Position numbers and translations under genes: made by a program
Notes under the pieces: model-generated
What the model saw: only the letters and a program-made list of their open reading frames with translations
Told to the model about the DNA's origin: nothing
The model's database searches: none
From: Caulobacteraceae bacterium
Lineage (GTDB): Bacteria; Pseudomonadota; Alphaproteobacteria; Caulobacterales; Caulobacteraceae
Direction: 5' to 3'
DNA length: 60,472 nt
NCBI GenBank assembly: GCA_947478785.1
Contig: CANJXI010000015.1
Location: 1-60,472 of the forward strand
Shown here: piece by piece, positions 43,366-54,247 of the stretch
Position numbering within the stretch: the first letter of the stretch is position 1
How the letters are laid out: the number at the start of each line of letters is the position of its first letter

Positions 43366-44166
43366 TTAGGCAGGCGTGGGAGGCGGCATCCTGCCCACGG
43401 TCGATCCCCCGTCGACGGGGATCGCCTGGCCGGTGATGAAGGCGGATTCATCGGAAGCCAGGAAGGCGGCCATGTAGGCGATGTCGTCGGGCTGGCCCAG
43501 GTGGTCGAGCAAGACATGCGTCGTCTGGGTCATCGCGGGCGACGAACGGCCCGCCTGCTGGGTCCTCTCGTGGGGGATCGAGCCCGGGCAGATGGCGTTG
43601 CAGCGGATGTTCTGCTTGCCGTAGGCCACCGCCACGTGCCGGGTCAGGGAGATCACCGCGGCCTTGGAGGCGCCATAGGCGGCCAAGCTCTCCCCGCCCT
43701 TCAGGCCGGCGACCGAGGCGATGTTCACGATCGAACCGCCGCCGCGCGCCAGCAGCGCCGGGATCGCATGTTTGCTGCAAAGCATCGTGCCGCGCGCGTT
43801 GCCGGCCATGTTGGCGTCCCACACCGAGACGTCGAGGTCGGCCAGCTTGGCCATGTCGGTGAACTCCGGGCTGGACCCCTTGAAGACGCTGCCCGCGTTA
43901 TTCACCAGCACATCGACGCCGCCGAACGCCTCGACCGTCCTGGCGATCATCGCCCTGGCCTGGTCCTCGGCGGTGATGTCCATCTCGATGGCGATCGCTT
44001 GCCCGCCCACCGAACGCACCGCCTCGACCGTCTCCTGGGCGCCGTCCGGCCTGATGTCGGCGACCGCGATCCTCGCGCCCCGCCGCGCCATCAGCACGGA
44101 CATCCGTGAACCGAGGCCGCCGCCCGCGCCGGTGATGACGATGACCTTGCCGTCCAACTGAGCCAC
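43366..44166 (-). CDS. Short-chain dehydrogenase/reductase (SDR family)
   Basis: The 266-residue enzyme has the cofactor motif TGAGGGLGSRMSVLMARRG and NAG (LVNNAGSVF). The catalytic series is Ser in IVNIASVAGLKG and Tyr/Lys in AYGASKAAVISLT. It ends with GQAIPVDGGSTVG, typical of classical SDRs. Asp at the end of the second strand (AVADIRPDG) favours NAD over NADP. The substrate is unknown. It converges on the NHL gene with an 11-bp gap; a functional link is possible but unproved. Confidence 0.9.
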   Translation of the reverse strand: MAQLDGKVIVITGAGGGLGSRMSVLMARRGARIAVADIRPDGAQETVEAVRSVGGQAIAIEMDITAEDQARAMIARTVEAFGGVDVLVNNAGSVFKGSSPEFTDMAKLADLDVSVWDANMAGNARGTMLCSKHAIPALLARGGGSIVNIASVAGLKGGESLAAYGASKAAVISLTRHVAVAYGKQNIRCNAICPGSIPHERTQQAGRSSPAMTQTTHVLLDHLGQPDDIAYMAAFLASDESAFITGQAIPVDGGSTVGRMPPPTPA

Positions 44167-44380
44167 GGCGCGCCTCCCTGGAATGCGTCCCCGGCGCGCT
44201 CTGAGGCATCAGGGTTCACCGGAACTTAGGTTCGGCACGACCCTGCGTCCACAACGCTCAAAAGGAGCGCGCGCCCGCGCGGGGGGTGTGAAACACGGTG
44301 ACGGGCCAGACGCCGGGCTGGCGGTGGCCGGCGGCGGCTTGCTAAGGTCGCCCCGTGAGTTTCCCCACCGGACAAGGCGC

Positions 44381-45055
44381 ATGGCCAGGCAGCTTCGGCT
44401 AGGCCTTCGCAGGCCCGCCTCCCATTCGCGCGAAGAGTTCATCCCCGGCGCCGGTAATGCCGCGGCGCTGGCGGCGCTGGACGCCTGGCCGGGCTGGCCG
44501 GGCGGATGCCTGGTCCTGGTGGGACCCAAGGGCGTCGGCAAGAGCCACCTCGCGCTGGCCTGGGCCGGGACCACCCAGGCCGCGGTGCTGGACCGCGCCC
44601 GCCCCGACATCGCCGCGGCCGCCGGCCGGCCCGCGCTGTTGGAGGACGTCGACCAGGGGGTCGATGGGGAGGCGCTCTTCCATCTGATCAACCTCGCCGC
44701 CCGCGACGGCTGCGGCCTGCTGCTCACCGCCCGCATCCTGCCGACGCTGTGGCCCGCCGCCCTGCCCGACCTGCGCTCGCGTCTGAACGCCCTGTCGGTA
44801 GCGGAAATCGGCGAACCCGACGACGAGGTGTTGACCGGAGTCCTCAAGAAATTCTTCCGGGAACGGAACATTCGTCCGCACGACGACGTCTATCCGTACC
44901 TGCTCAGGCGCATGGAAAGGTCGATCGCCGGCGCCCAGGAAATCGTCGAGCGTCTGGACGAGACCGAACACGCCGAAATCCGGCCGGTCTCCCGCGTCCT
45001 GGCCCGCCAGATCCTTGAGGGCGATAGCGAAAATCTTGACCTTTTTGAGGGATGA
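44381..45055 (+). CDS. hdaA: DnaA-inactivating AAA+ protein HdaA
   Basis: HdaA with the beta clamp stimulates hydrolysis of DnaA-bound ATP, preventing extra replication starts. The 224-residue protein has an N-terminal clamp-binding motif QLRLGL (4-9), a Walker A GPKGVGKS (48-55), a degenerate Walker B (PALLEDVDQG) and the DnaA-like sensor-2 region SIAGAQEIVERLD. The short length and lack of a DnaA DNA-binding domain distinguish it from DnaA. The ATG at 44381 puts the clamp motif at its normal place. ppk follows after 59 bp. Confidence 0.92.
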   Translation: MARQLRLGLRRPASHSREEFIPGAGNAAALAALDAWPGWPGGCLVLVGPKGVGKSHLALAWAGTTQAAVLDRARPDIAAAAGRPALLEDVDQGVDGEALFHLINLAARDGCGLLLTARILPTLWPAALPDLRSRLNALSVAEIGEPDDEVLTGVLKKFFRERNIRPHDDVYPYLLRRMERSIAGAQEIVERLDETEHAEIRPVSRVLARQILEGDSENLDLFEG

Positions 45056-45114
45056 CTTGAAGCCGTCACACAGGCGACCTTAGAGTCTGTGGCCACCACC
45101 CCTCGGAGCCGTCC

Positions 45115-47325
45115 ATGAGCCAAGCCGCCGCCGTCGCCGCAAAGGAAGCCGCGATCGAGCCTGCCCGCGCGCTCATCTGGGACGCCGACCTCGCCGCCTC
45201 CCCCGCCCGCTTCTTCAACCGCGAGCTCTCCTGGCTGGCGTTCAACCGCCGCGTGCTGGCGGAAAGTTCAAACCCGCGCCACCCGCTGCTGGAGCAGTTG
45301 CGGTTCCTGGCGATCAGCGCCAACAACCTCGACGAGTTCTACATGGTGCGCGTCGCCGGGCTGAAGGCCCAGCTGCGCGAGGGCGTGCGCGCCATCAGCC
45401 AGGACGGCCTTACCCCCGCCGAGCAGCTCGAACGGGTGAACGCCGAGGCCGCCGATCTGATGGAGGCCCAGCAGACCCGCTGGCGCGAGCTTTGCGAGGC
45501 GCTATCCGGCGAGGGCCTGAGCCTGGTCCCCGCCGCCAATGTGACCAACGCCGAGCTGGACGTGATGGAGGAGCCCTTCGTCTCCCAGCTCTTCCCCGTG
45601 CTGACGCCGCTGGCCATCGACCCGGCGCACCCCTTCCCGTTCATCCCGAACCTGGCCTTCTCGCTGGCGCTCAAGCTGCGGCGCTTCTCCGACAACCGCG
45701 TGCTCTACGCGCTGGTCCCGATACCGGCCCAGGTGGCGCGGTTCTGGGAGCTGCCGGCGCAGCGCTCGGGCCGCAAGCGGGCGCAACGGCGCTACGTCTC
45801 GCTGGAGGGCTTGGTCAGTCTGTTCCTCGACCACCTGTTCCCAGGCTGCGAGATCCAGGCCCAGGGCGTGTTCCGGGTGATCCGCGACTCCGACGTCGAA
45901 TTCGAGGAAGAGGCCGAGGATCTCGTTCGCGAGTACGAGGCCGCGCTGAAGCAGCGCCGGCTGGGCTCGGTGGTCCGCGTCGAGATCGAGGCGGCCATGC
46001 CCGAGGAACTGCGTGGCTTCATCACCGGCAGCCTGCATGCCGAGGCCCAGGACATCATCCTGATCGACGGCCTGCTCGGTCTCGACGAACTGAACCAGCT
46101 GATCCCGCCCGACCGGCCGGAACTGAAGTTCAAGCCCTTCGAGCCCCGCTTCCCCGAACGCATCCGCGACCACGGCGGCGACTGCTTCGCGGCGATCCGC
46201 GAGAAGGACATCCTGGTCCACCATCCGTTCGAGAGCTTCGACGTGGTGGTGCAGTTCCTGCGCCAGGCGGCCCGCGACCCCAACGTGCTGGCGATCAAGC
46301 AGACCCTCTACCGTACGTCCCAGGACAGCCCGATCGTGGCCGCCCTGATCGAGGCCGCCGAGGCCGGCAAGAACGTCACCGCGGTCGTCGAGATCAAGGC
46401 CCGCTTCGACGAGGCGGCGAACCTGAAATGGGCCCGCGACCTGGAGCGCGCCGGGGTCCACATCGTCTTCGGCTTCGTGGAGTACAAGACCCACGCCAAG
46501 CTCTCGACCGTTGTCCGCAAGGAAGGCGACACCCTGCGCTCCTACTGCCACTTCGGCACCGGCAACTACCACCCGATCACCGCGCGCTTCTATACCGACC
46601 TGTCGCTGTTCACGACGGATCCGGCGCTGGGCCGCGACTCCGCCAAGCTGTTCAATTTCGTCACCGGCTATGCCCAGCCGGAGAGCCTGGAAAAGCTCTC
46701 GTTCTCACCGATCACCATGAAGCGCGACCTTCTGACCCTGATCGCGCGTGAGGCCGACGCGGCGCGCGGGGGCCGGCCCGCCGGCATCTGGGCGAAAATG
46801 AACTCGCTGGTCGATCCGGAAATCATCGACGCCCTCTACGCCGCCAGCCAGTCCGGCGTGGTCATCGAGCTGGTGATTCGCGGCATCTGCTGCCTGCGCC
46901 CCGGCGTCGCCGGCCTGTCGGACAACATCCAGGTGAAGAGCATCGTCGGCCGCTTCCTGGAGCATGGCCGGATCGTGGCGTTCGGCAACGGCGCGACCCT
47001 GCCCTCGTCGGAGGCCCGCGTGTTCATCTCGTCGGCCGACTGGATGCCGCGCAACCTGGACCGCCGGGTCGAATGCCTCACTCCCATCGAGAACCCCACC
47101 GTCCACCAGCAGGTGCTGCAGCAGATCATGCTCGCCAACCTGAAGGACGAGGCTCAGAGCTGGACCCTGGACGCCGGCGGCCGCTATAGCCGCGATCCAT
47201 CCTGGGACCACCCGAGCGCATTTTCCGCGCACGAGTATTTCATGACCAACCCCAGCCTTTCGGGTAGAGGGCAAAAGGTGAAGGACATGCCGCGCGCGAT
47301 CGATCATGTGGCCTCGCGGGGATAG
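45115..47325 (+). CDS. ppk: Polyphosphate kinase 1
   Basis: Ppk1 polymerises the terminal phosphate of ATP into polyphosphate. The 736-residue protein has the N-terminal [20 protein letters not shown], the two phospholipase-D-like catalytic segments and the key motifs [20 protein letters not shown] and [20 protein letters not shown]. The latter holds the phosphorylated-His region (YKTHAK), with [19 protein letters not shown] after it. It overlaps ppx by 20 bp, so synthesis and breakdown enzymes are translated together. Confidence 0.96.
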   Translation: MSQAAAVAAKEAAIEPARALIWDADLAASPARFFNRELSWLAFNRRVLAESSNPRHPLLEQLRFLAISANNLDEFYMVRVAGLKAQLREGVRAISQDGLTPAEQLERVNAEAADLMEAQQTRWRELCEALSGEGLSLVPAANVTNAELDVMEEPFVSQLFPVLTPLAIDPAHPFPFIPNLAFSLALKLRRFSDNRVLYALVPIPAQVARFWELPAQRSGRKRAQRRYVSLEGLVSLFLDHLFPGCEIQAQGVFRVIRDSDVEFEEEAEDLVREYEAALKQRRLGSVVRVEIEAAMPEELRGFITGSLHAEAQDIILIDGLLGLDELNQLIPPDRPELKFKPFEPRFPERIRDHGGDCFAAIREKDILVHHPFESFDVVVQFLRQAARDPNVLAIKQTLYRTSQDSPIVAALIEAAEAGKNVTAVVEIKARFDEAANLKWARDLERAGVHIVFGFVEYKTHAKLSTVVRKEGDTLRSYCHFGTGNYHPITARFYTDLSLFTTDPALGRDSAKLFNFVTGYAQPESLEKLSFSPITMKRDLLTLIAREADAARGGRPAGIWAKMNSLVDPEIIDALYAASQSGVVIELVIRGICCLRPGVAGLSDNIQVKSIVGRFLEHGRIVAFGNGATLPSSEARVFISSADWMPRNLDRRVECLTPIENPTVHQQVLQQIMLANLKDEAQSWTLDAGGRYSRDPSWDHPSAFSAHEYFMTNPSLSGRGQKVKDMPRAIDHVASRG

Positions 47326-48802
47326 CCGCACCGACTCCCGTCAGGCCGCGGTCATCGACGTCGGGTCCAACTCCGTCCGTCTGGTGATCTATCGGGTGGA
47401 CGGCCGGGCCATCTGGACCGTCTACAACGAAAAGGCGCTGGCCGGCCTCGGCCGGGACCTGCCGGCCACCGGGCGCCTGTCGCCCGAGGGCGTCGAGACC
47501 GCCATCACCGCCATCCGCCGCTTCCGCGCCCTGCTCGACGGCTGGCGCGCCGAGGACGTCATGGCCGCGGCCACGGCCGCCGTCCGCGAGGCGGCCGACG
47601 GTCCGGCCTTCCTGCGCCGGGTGCGCGAGGAGACCGGGCTGGCGGTCCGGGTGCTCACCGGCGAGGAGGAGGCCCGCTACGCGGCCCTGGGCGTCCTGGC
47701 CGGCGAACCGGACGCCGAGGGCGTGGTCGGCGACCTGGGCGGCTCCAGCCTGGAACTCGTGCGCCTGAACGGCGACGGGGCGCAGGACGGCGCCACCTTG
47801 CCGCTCGGCCCCTTCGCTCTGGGCGCCCCGCGCACCCTGGATCTCGACCGCACCCGCCGCGTGGTCGAGGCCGCGCTCGCCCCCCACGCCAGCCGCTTCG
47901 CCTCACGTCACTTCCACGCGGTCGGGGGCGCGTGGCGCAACCTCGCCCTATTCCAGATGGAGCTGGCCGACTACCCGCTGCGCATCGCCCACCAGTACGA
48001 GATGAGCCGCGCCGACGCGCTCGAGGTCTCCCGCCTGGTGGCCCACCAGTCGCGCGCCTCGCTGGAGCGCATGCAGGGGCTCTCCAAGAAGCGGATCGAG
48101 ACCCTGCCCTATTCCGCCATCGTGCTGGAGACCCTGATCGAGCGCCTGGGCGTGGAGCGGATCATCATCTCCGCGTTCGGGGTGCGCGAGGGCCTGCTGC
48201 TGGCCGGCATGGATCCCGAGGTTCGCCGCCGCGATCCGCTGATCGAGGGCTGCGAAGCCCTGACCGCCGCGCGCGGCATGACGCCAGACCTCGGGGCGGC
48301 GCTGGAGGCCTGGCTGTCGGCCGCCTTCGAGAAGCTGACGCCGGTGTTCGGCGCGCGCGATCCGGTGCTGCTGGCCGCCGCCAGCCGCCTGGCCGACCTG
48401 GGCGCGCGGCTGCACCCCGACCACCGCGCGGACCTGGCCTTCGAGCAGGTGCTGCGCGCGCCGATCGCCGGCATGAGCCATCCCGAGCGCGCCTTCCTGG
48501 CCAGCGTCGCCTTCTCCCGCCACAGCGCCGCCTCCGCCACCCCCGACGCCGCCGCCATGGCCAGGGTGATCTCCGCCGAACGCCGCCAGCGCGCCCGCGC
48601 CCTGGGCTCCGCCGTGCGCCTCGGCTGCGATCTTTCCGGGCGCAATCCGCGCCTGCTGGAAAAATCGAGCCTGACGATCCAGGGTGATCGCCTGGTGCTC
48701 ACCGCCGCCCGCGGCTGGGAAGACATGCTGCTGGGCGAACAGACCGCCAAACGCGCCCAGACCCTGGCCGCGGCCCTGAAACTGAAGCTGGAGCTCGGCT
48801 GA
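47306..48802 (+). CDS. ppx: Exopolyphosphatase (Ppx/GppA family)
   Basis: Ppx releases phosphate from polyphosphate ends and related family members hydrolyse pppGpp. The 498-residue protein has the ASKHA phosphate loops [17 protein letters not shown] and [15 protein letters not shown], the [13 protein letters not shown] segment, and a C-terminal HD-like extension ([20 protein letters not shown]). The start at ATG 47306 lies inside ppk. Together they form the usual ppk-ppx operon. Its stop overlaps the next gene by one base (TGATG). Confidence 0.92.
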   Translation: MWPRGDSRTDSRQAAVIDVGSNSVRLVIYRVDGRAIWTVYNEKALAGLGRDLPATGRLSPEGVETAITAIRRFRALLDGWRAEDVMAAATAAVREAADGPAFLRRVREETGLAVRVLTGEEEARYAALGVLAGEPDAEGVVGDLGGSSLELVRLNGDGAQDGATLPLGPFALGAPRTLDLDRTRRVVEAALAPHASRFASRHFHAVGGAWRNLALFQMELADYPLRIAHQYEMSRADALEVSRLVAHQSRASLERMQGLSKKRIETLPYSAIVLETLIERLGVERIIISAFGVREGLLLAGMDPEVRRRDPLIEGCEALTAARGMTPDLGAALEAWLSAAFEKLTPVFGARDPVLLAAASRLADLGARLHPDHRADLAFEQVLRAPIAGMSHPERAFLASVAFSRHSAASATPDAAAMARVISAERRQRARALGSAVRLGCDLSGRNPRLLEKSSLTIQGDRLVLTAARGWEDMLLGEQTAKRAQTLAAALKLKLELG

Positions 48803-49791
48803 TGCAGATCCTGATGACCAAGGCTGGCCAAGAGCGCTTGGGCGAGCGCCTGTCCAAGATCGCGCCTGACGCCCAGGTGGTCACCGTCGCCCCGGGCGAC
48901 GCCTTCGAGTCCCGTGGCGCGACGGTGGACGTGGGCGCGGTGGACCCCGAGGTCGTCTGGCTCAGCCTCGACAGCTTCGCCTCGGGAACCACCGGCGCCC
49001 TGCTCGGCCGGATCCGGGAGGCCCAGGCCCCGCGCTGGACCCAGATCGCCGCGGCCGGAATCGACAACCCGATCTTCCGCGCCATCCTGGAGAAGGGCGT
49101 ACGCCTGTCCAAATCGAGCGCCCAGGCCCCGTCCATCGCCGAATACGTCGTGGCCCACGCGCTCAGCCTGCAGGCCCCGATCCAGGCCCAGGCGGACCTG
49201 CAGACCCGCCGCGAGTGGAAGCACACGCCTTACCGCGAGATCGGCCACAGCCGATGGGTGCTCGTGGGCTACGGCAATATCGGCCACGAGATCGCCCGGC
49301 GGATCAAGCCGTTCGGCGTCGACCTGACCGTCGTTCGCCGCGATCCGGCAGGCGGTGGCGGCCCCGCCGACCGGGTGATCGGGCTTTCGCAGATCGCCTC
49401 CGTCCTGCCCGACGCCGACGTCGTCGTCCTGGCCTGCGCGCTCAACGACGCCACTCGCCACATGTGCGACGCGGCCTTCTTCCGCGCGCTGAAGCCCGGC
49501 GCCATCCTGATCAACATCGGCCGCGGCGGGCTGGTGGACGAGGATGCGCTGCGCGCCGGGCTCGACCGCGACCAGCCCGCCCACGCCGTGCTCGACGTCT
49601 TCGAGACCGAGCCGCTGCCGGCCGACGCCTGGTTCTGGGATCACCCCAAGGTTCGGGTCACCGCCCACACCTCCCATTCGGGCGACGGAAACCTGGGCCG
49701 AGGCGACGAACTCTTCCTGGAAAACCTACGCCGCTACCTGGCCAAGGAGCCCCTGCTCCACGAGGCCCATCCGAGCGAAGTCGGGCTGTAG
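48802..49791 (+). CDS. D-2-hydroxyacid dehydrogenase family protein
   Basis: The 329-residue enzyme has the NAD domain WVLVGYGNIGHEIARRIKPF and the catalytic Arg in NIGRGGLVDEDALR. Glu is in DVFETEPLPADAWFWDHP and His in VTAHTSHSGDGN, the standard D-isomer-specific dehydrogenase triad. Substrate is unknown; glyoxylate, hydroxypyruvate and other 2-oxo acids are candidates. It is coupled to ppx by a one-base overlap, so it is likely co-expressed with polyphosphate genes, a context that does not tell its role. Confidence 0.88.
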   Translation: MQILMTKAGQERLGERLSKIAPDAQVVTVAPGDAFESRGATVDVGAVDPEVVWLSLDSFASGTTGALLGRIREAQAPRWTQIAAAGIDNPIFRAILEKGVRLSKSSAQAPSIAEYVVAHALSLQAPIQAQADLQTRREWKHTPYREIGHSRWVLVGYGNIGHEIARRIKPFGVDLTVVRRDPAGGGGPADRVIGLSQIASVLPDADVVVLACALNDATRHMCDAAFFRALKPGAILINIGRGGLVDEDALRAGLDRDQPAHAVLDVFETEPLPADAWFWDHPKVRVTAHTSHSGDGNLGRGDELFLENLRRYLAKEPLLHEAHPSEVGL

Positions 49792-49800
49792 ATCGATCTC

Positions 49801-49824
49801 ATCCCCCGATTTCGGGGGAGGATC
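49801..49824. repeat. Remnant of REP family A
   Basis: ATCCCCCGATTTCGGGGGAG then GATC forms a short hairpin matching the terminal palindrome of family A (compare 6580-6629). The rest of the repeat unit is missing. It lies in the 79-bp gap before the mscS gene. Confidence 0.5.
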
Positions 49825-49870
49825 TGAACCCCGAGCGGAGCCCACTCCTGCCGGTACGCGTTGCGGACGG

Positions 49871-50890
49871 ATGTCCCCAGTCCCCATCCCCGCCGCCGCC
49901 CCGCTTCTCGCCGCGCCCCTCAGCGACCAGATCCGGGGCGCTGTCACCGGCGGCCCCGAGGCCTGGTGGCCGCTGATCACGGTGTTGGCCCACAGTCTTC
50001 TCAACCTGACCATCGGGGCCGGCATCCTGCTGGTCACCCTGTGGCTGGCCGGATGGGCCTCGCGGCTGGCCCGGGAGGCGGCCGGGCGGGTGAACCGCCG
50101 GGCTCCCGACGCCATCCTGCAGGGGTTCGTCGGATCGCTGGCCCGCTACACCGTGATGATCATCGGCGGCATCGCGGTGCTGCAGCAGATCGGCGTGCAG
50201 ACCACATCGGTCCTGGCGGTGCTGGGCGCGGCCTCGCTGGCCATCGGCCTGGCGCTGCAGGGCGGCCTCAGCAATGTCGCCGCCGGCGTCATGATCCTGC
50301 TGCTCAGGCCCTATCGGATCGGTGACCGCGTGGAGATCGCCGGCAAGGTGGGCCGGATCCATGGCCTGGACCTGTTCATCACCCGGTTGCACGACCTCGA
50401 CAATTCCGTGGTGCTGATCCCCAACGCCAAGGCGCTGGGGGATGTAATCGTCAACTACTCCATGCTGGAGAACCGCCGCATCGTGATGGACTTCACCATC
50501 GACTACGAAGACGACGTCGACCTCGCGCTGGCATTGCTGATCGAGACCGCCAAGGCCGACCCGAGGATCGTCGCCCAGCCCGGGCCCTGGGCCAAACTGA
50601 CGGTCCTGGGCGATAGCGGGGTGACGGTCACCCTGCGGGCCTGGACATCCCCGGAGGGCTTTTCCGATACCCGGTTCGACCTGCTGAAGGCGGCGAAGGA
50701 GCGCTTCCAGGCCGCCGGCCTGAGCTTCGCCTATCCACACCAGGTGGCGGTGGAATCGCGGCCCTGGAGCCCGCCGGACCGCGAGCGGCAGCAGGCGGCG
50801 CGCAAGCAGCTGGCCACGGGGAAGTCAGAACCAACCGGCCACAAGGAACCGGCAAAGGGCGCTACGGCGTACCCCGCCCGCGTCCGATGA
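49871..50890 (+). CDS. Small-conductance mechanosensitive channel (MscS family)
   Basis: MscS channels release solutes during hypo-osmotic shock. The 339-residue protein has membrane segments at about 33-62, 86-106 and 112-145. The pore helix ASLAIGLALQGGLSNVAAGV is Ala/Gly-rich as in MscS, followed by the beta-domain start PYRIGDRVEIAGKVGRIHGL and the C-terminal vestibule (VTLRAWTSPEGF). The last 45 residues are basic and likely disordered. The ATG at 49871 precedes the first membrane segment; earlier codons overlap another gene. Confidence 0.93.
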   Translation: MSPVPIPAAAPLLAAPLSDQIRGAVTGGPEAWWPLITVLAHSLLNLTIGAGILLVTLWLAGWASRLAREAAGRVNRRAPDAILQGFVGSLARYTVMIIGGIAVLQQIGVQTTSVLAVLGAASLAIGLALQGGLSNVAAGVMILLLRPYRIGDRVEIAGKVGRIHGLDLFITRLHDLDNSVVLIPNAKALGDVIVNYSMLENRRIVMDFTIDYEDDVDLALALLIETAKADPRIVAQPGPWAKLTVLGDSGVTVTLRAWTSPEGFSDTRFDLLKAAKERFQAAGLSFAYPHQVAVESRPWSPPDRERQQAARKQLATGKSEPTGHKEPAKGATAYPARVR

Positions 50891-50934
50891 CCGCAATCAT
50901 TTGGTCGCTTCGACGAAAGCGGTCCGGGGAAGCG

Positions 50935-51273
50935 TCAGCAGCTGGTCGAGCCACTTAGGGCGCCAAAGTCGCTAGCACACACCGCGGCGTCCCCGTTGCA
51001 GCAATCTTCCACCAGGAAACGCAGCAACACACCGATAGTGTCGTAGTCCGCCATGTAGATGATCGAACGGCCCTCGCGGCGCGGAACGACCAGCCCCGCT
51101 TGGGACAGGGTTTTAAGGTAGCTGGAGACGGTATTCTGCACCGCGCCCAGGCTTCGACCGATCTCACCGGCCGGCATGCCTTCAGGTCCCGCGCGCACCA
51201 GCAGGCGAAAGAGCTCCAATCGTGGCACGTGGCCAAGAGCCGATAGCGCGGTCGCGGCGGCGGGAATTTCCAT
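50935..51273 (-). CDS. ArsR-family metalloregulator with C-terminal cysteines
   Basis: A 112-residue winged-helix repressor: LSALGHVPRLELFRLLVRAG, the HTH PAGEIGRSLGAVQNTVSSYL, then KTLSQAGLVVPRREGRSIIY. The alpha-3 metal motif CVC of classic ArsR is absent. Instead Cys91, Cys92 and Cys99 (plus Cys112) form a C-terminal group, like the arsenite site described for the Acidithiobacillus ferrooxidans ArsR. As(III) or Sb(III) is the likely inducer. No arsenate reductase or efflux gene is adjacent. A candidate operator lies upstream. Confidence 0.87.
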   Translation of the reverse strand: MEIPAAATALSALGHVPRLELFRLLVRAGPEGMPAGEIGRSLGAVQNTVSSYLKTLSQAGLVVPRREGRSIIYMADYDTIGVLLRFLVEDCCNGDAAVCASDFGALSGSTSC

Positions 51274-51782
51274 AGCCTGTTATGTCGCGGTTTGGGCAGG
51301 TTGCGAAGATAATACTGCGAATTAGTCGCAATGCAAGTCCTTGTCACCTGTCCACACCCAAGTGGGCGCCGGCGCTGTGATCGACTCGGTTGGCGGGAAC
51401 GAGTGGTCCTGGTCGGGCTACGCCTATCGGCCCTGACAGCAGAGTGGATTTCAGCGCCTGGGCCGCCTGATCGAGAACAAGGCGGCGCCCGGGTCTCCCC
51501 GGTCGCCGCCCCGTGATCCAGATTCGTTGGAGACCTGGGCCTCCGAGGGGGAGCGCATCGGAATTGGAGGGACCAAGGCGCCCTGATCCTTCAATCTCCG
51601 CAGCCGTCCCTCTCGGCGCCGGGACTTCAAGCCCGCGCGTCATGACGGGGCAAGCGAGGCCATGGCGGCCGCTGTGCGCAAGGCCGGGCCCAATCGGTGG
51701 ACAACCTGTGGATAGGGCCGGGACAGTCCGCTCAAGGCCAAGAGAACTTAAGGCGCTGGCCTTGTCCTCAGGAACGCCGGCC
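51274..51782. other. Gene-free stretch between arsR and rnd
   Basis: About 509 bp with no convincing gene on either strand; open frames here lack ribosome-binding sites and family likeness. It holds the candidate ArsR operator (51301-51331), a hairpin GGCGGCG (51481-51487) / CGCCGCC (51504-51510), and a TGTGGATAG close to a DnaA box near 51710. A small RNA cannot be ruled out, but I recognise none. Confidence 0.5.
51301..51331 (-). promoter_or_regulatory. Candidate ArsR operator
   Basis: TTGCGA (51301-51306) pairs with TCGCAA (51326-51331), and an inner dyad TGCGA (51316-51320) / TCGCA (51326-51330) has a 5-base spacer. It is 28-58 bp before the arsR start in AT-rich DNA suited to a promoter. 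Assignment is by symmetry and position. Confidence 0.4.
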
Positions 51783-52964
51783 TCAGTCCGCGCTGGCGGC
51801 CGCCCTGGGGGCCCGACGGACCTCGACGACCCGCACGCGGGCGCCATCGAGCACCAGCGCAAGTTCGCCGCGCTTGAGCTTCAGCGCATCCTCGCCGAAC
51901 GCCTCGCGCCGCCAGCCCTTGAGGGCGGCGTTGTCGGCCTCGTCCTCGTTGGCGATCTGCTCAAGGTCGGAGACCGTGGCGATCAGCTTGGAGGCCACGC
52001 CGGCCTCCTCGGCCCGGGCCTTCAGCAGCACCTTCAGGAGCTCGACCACGGCGCCGGCGGCCGGTGACGGTGCGCTGCGGCTGCGCTCGATCACCGGGGC
52101 GTAGGCTTCCGGATCCTTCAGCGCCTCGCGGACGGCGCCCAGCAGGTCCGGCCCGAACCGCGAGCCCGAGAATCCCTTCGGCACCGAGCGCAGGCGGTCC
52201 AGCTGGTCGGCGTCGGTCGGCGCCTGGGTTGCCACCTCGTCGATCGCCTCGTCCTTGAGGATCCGGCCGCGCGGCTGGTCGCGGCTCTGGGCCGTGCGCT
52301 CCCGCCAGGCGGCCACCGCGCGGTAGACCGCCAGGTACTTGGCCGTGTGCTTACGCGGGCGCAGGCGCCGCCAGGCGTTCTCCGGCTCCACGTCGTAGTT
52401 CGCCGGGTCGGTGAGGTTGGTCATCTCGTCGGTCACCCAACCGATACGCCCCTCCTTCTCCAGCCGCTCGCGCAGGATCGGATAGAGCGCGGCCAGGTGG
52501 GTCACGTCGGCCAGCGCGTAGGTCAGCTGGTTGTCCGACAGCGGCCGGCGCGCCCAGTCGGTGAACCGGCTGGACTTGTCCAATTCGATCTTCAGCATCT
52601 GGCGGACCAGGGCGTCATAGGCGATCTGTTCGCCGAACCCGGCGGCCATGCCGGCAACCTGGGTGTCGAACAGCGGCTTGGGCATGGCGTTCAGGTTGCA
52701 GAAGATCTCCACGTCCTGGCGCGCGGCGTGGAACACCTTGAGGATCGTCTCGTCGCGCATGATCTCGAGCAGCGGTTCGAGATCGATACCCTCGGCCAGG
52801 GGATCGATGCAGGCCTCCGCGCTGGGCGCGGCCACCTGGACGAGGCACAGCTTTGGCCAGTAGGTCGTCTCGCGCATGAACTCGGTGTCCACCGCGACGA
52901 ACGGTTGGCCCTTGAGCTTGTCGCAAAACACCGCGAGTTCGGCGGTGGTCGTAATCGGCGTCAT
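51783..52964 (-). CDS. rnd: Ribonuclease D
   Basis: RNase D trims tRNA 3' ends. The 393-residue protein has the DEDD exonuclease motifs: FVAVDTEFMRE (DxE), VFHAARQDVEIFCN (motif II), and LTYALADVTHLAALYPIL (YxxxD motif III). Two HRDC-like helical domains follow. It is divergent from purM with a 79-bp gap. No aspS or other usual partner is seen on its far side. Confidence 0.94.
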   Translation of the reverse strand: MTPITTTAELAVFCDKLKGQPFVAVDTEFMRETTYWPKLCLVQVAAPSAEACIDPLAEGIDLEPLLEIMRDETILKVFHAARQDVEIFCNLNAMPKPLFDTQVAGMAAGFGEQIAYDALVRQMLKIELDKSSRFTDWARRPLSDNQLTYALADVTHLAALYPILRERLEKEGRIGWVTDEMTNLTDPANYDVEPENAWRRLRPRKHTAKYLAVYRAVAAWRERTAQSRDQPRGRILKDEAIDEVATQAPTDADQLDRLRSVPKGFSGSRFGPDLLGAVREALKDPEAYAPVIERSRSAPSPAAGAVVELLKVLLKARAEEAGVASKLIATVSDLEQIANEDEADNAALKGWRREAFGEDALKLKRGELALVLDGARVRVVEVRRAPRAAASAD

Positions 52965-53043
52965 CGATTAGCTATAGCCCGGCGCGCGGCCGAGTCTGCA
53001 AGTGCTCTCGCGCATATCGTCATTTTCTTCAAAGGCGTATCCG

Positions 53044-54069
<1,026 letters not shown>

Positions 54070-54073
54070 TCCC

Positions 54074-54180
54074 TCTTGCCCTTCGGGGGCGGTGGCGCGA
54101 AGCGCCGGAGGGGGCTTCCGCTCAAACCTCGGAAGCCCCTCAGTCAGCTTCGCTGAAAGCTCCGCCAGCCGGCGGGGAGC
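54074..54180. repeat. Inverted REP-like pair (family A)
   Basis: Two arms, 54074-54120 and 54130-54180, face each other across a 9-base gap. The inner ends are GGGGCTTCCG and CGGAAGCCCC. The reverse complement of the left arm (CGGAAGCCCCCTCCG then GCGCTTCGCGCC) and the right arm (CGGAAGCCCCTCAGTCAGCT then TCGCTGAAAG) follow the family-A pattern of 6580-6703. It could fold as a long hairpin and end purM transcription. Confidence 0.65.
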
Positions 54181-54247
54181 GCCTGGTCACGACACCACTC
54201 ATATCCGTTTGCGCGGGACGAGCGGAAGTTGGTTTCGCTAAAACGCC

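Noticed and set aside
51690..51740. A replication origin suggested by a TGTGGATAG near a DnaA-box
   Set aside because: Only one near-match is present; there is no cluster of DnaA boxes or AT-rich unwinding region, and origin-linked genes such as hemE or parA are missing.
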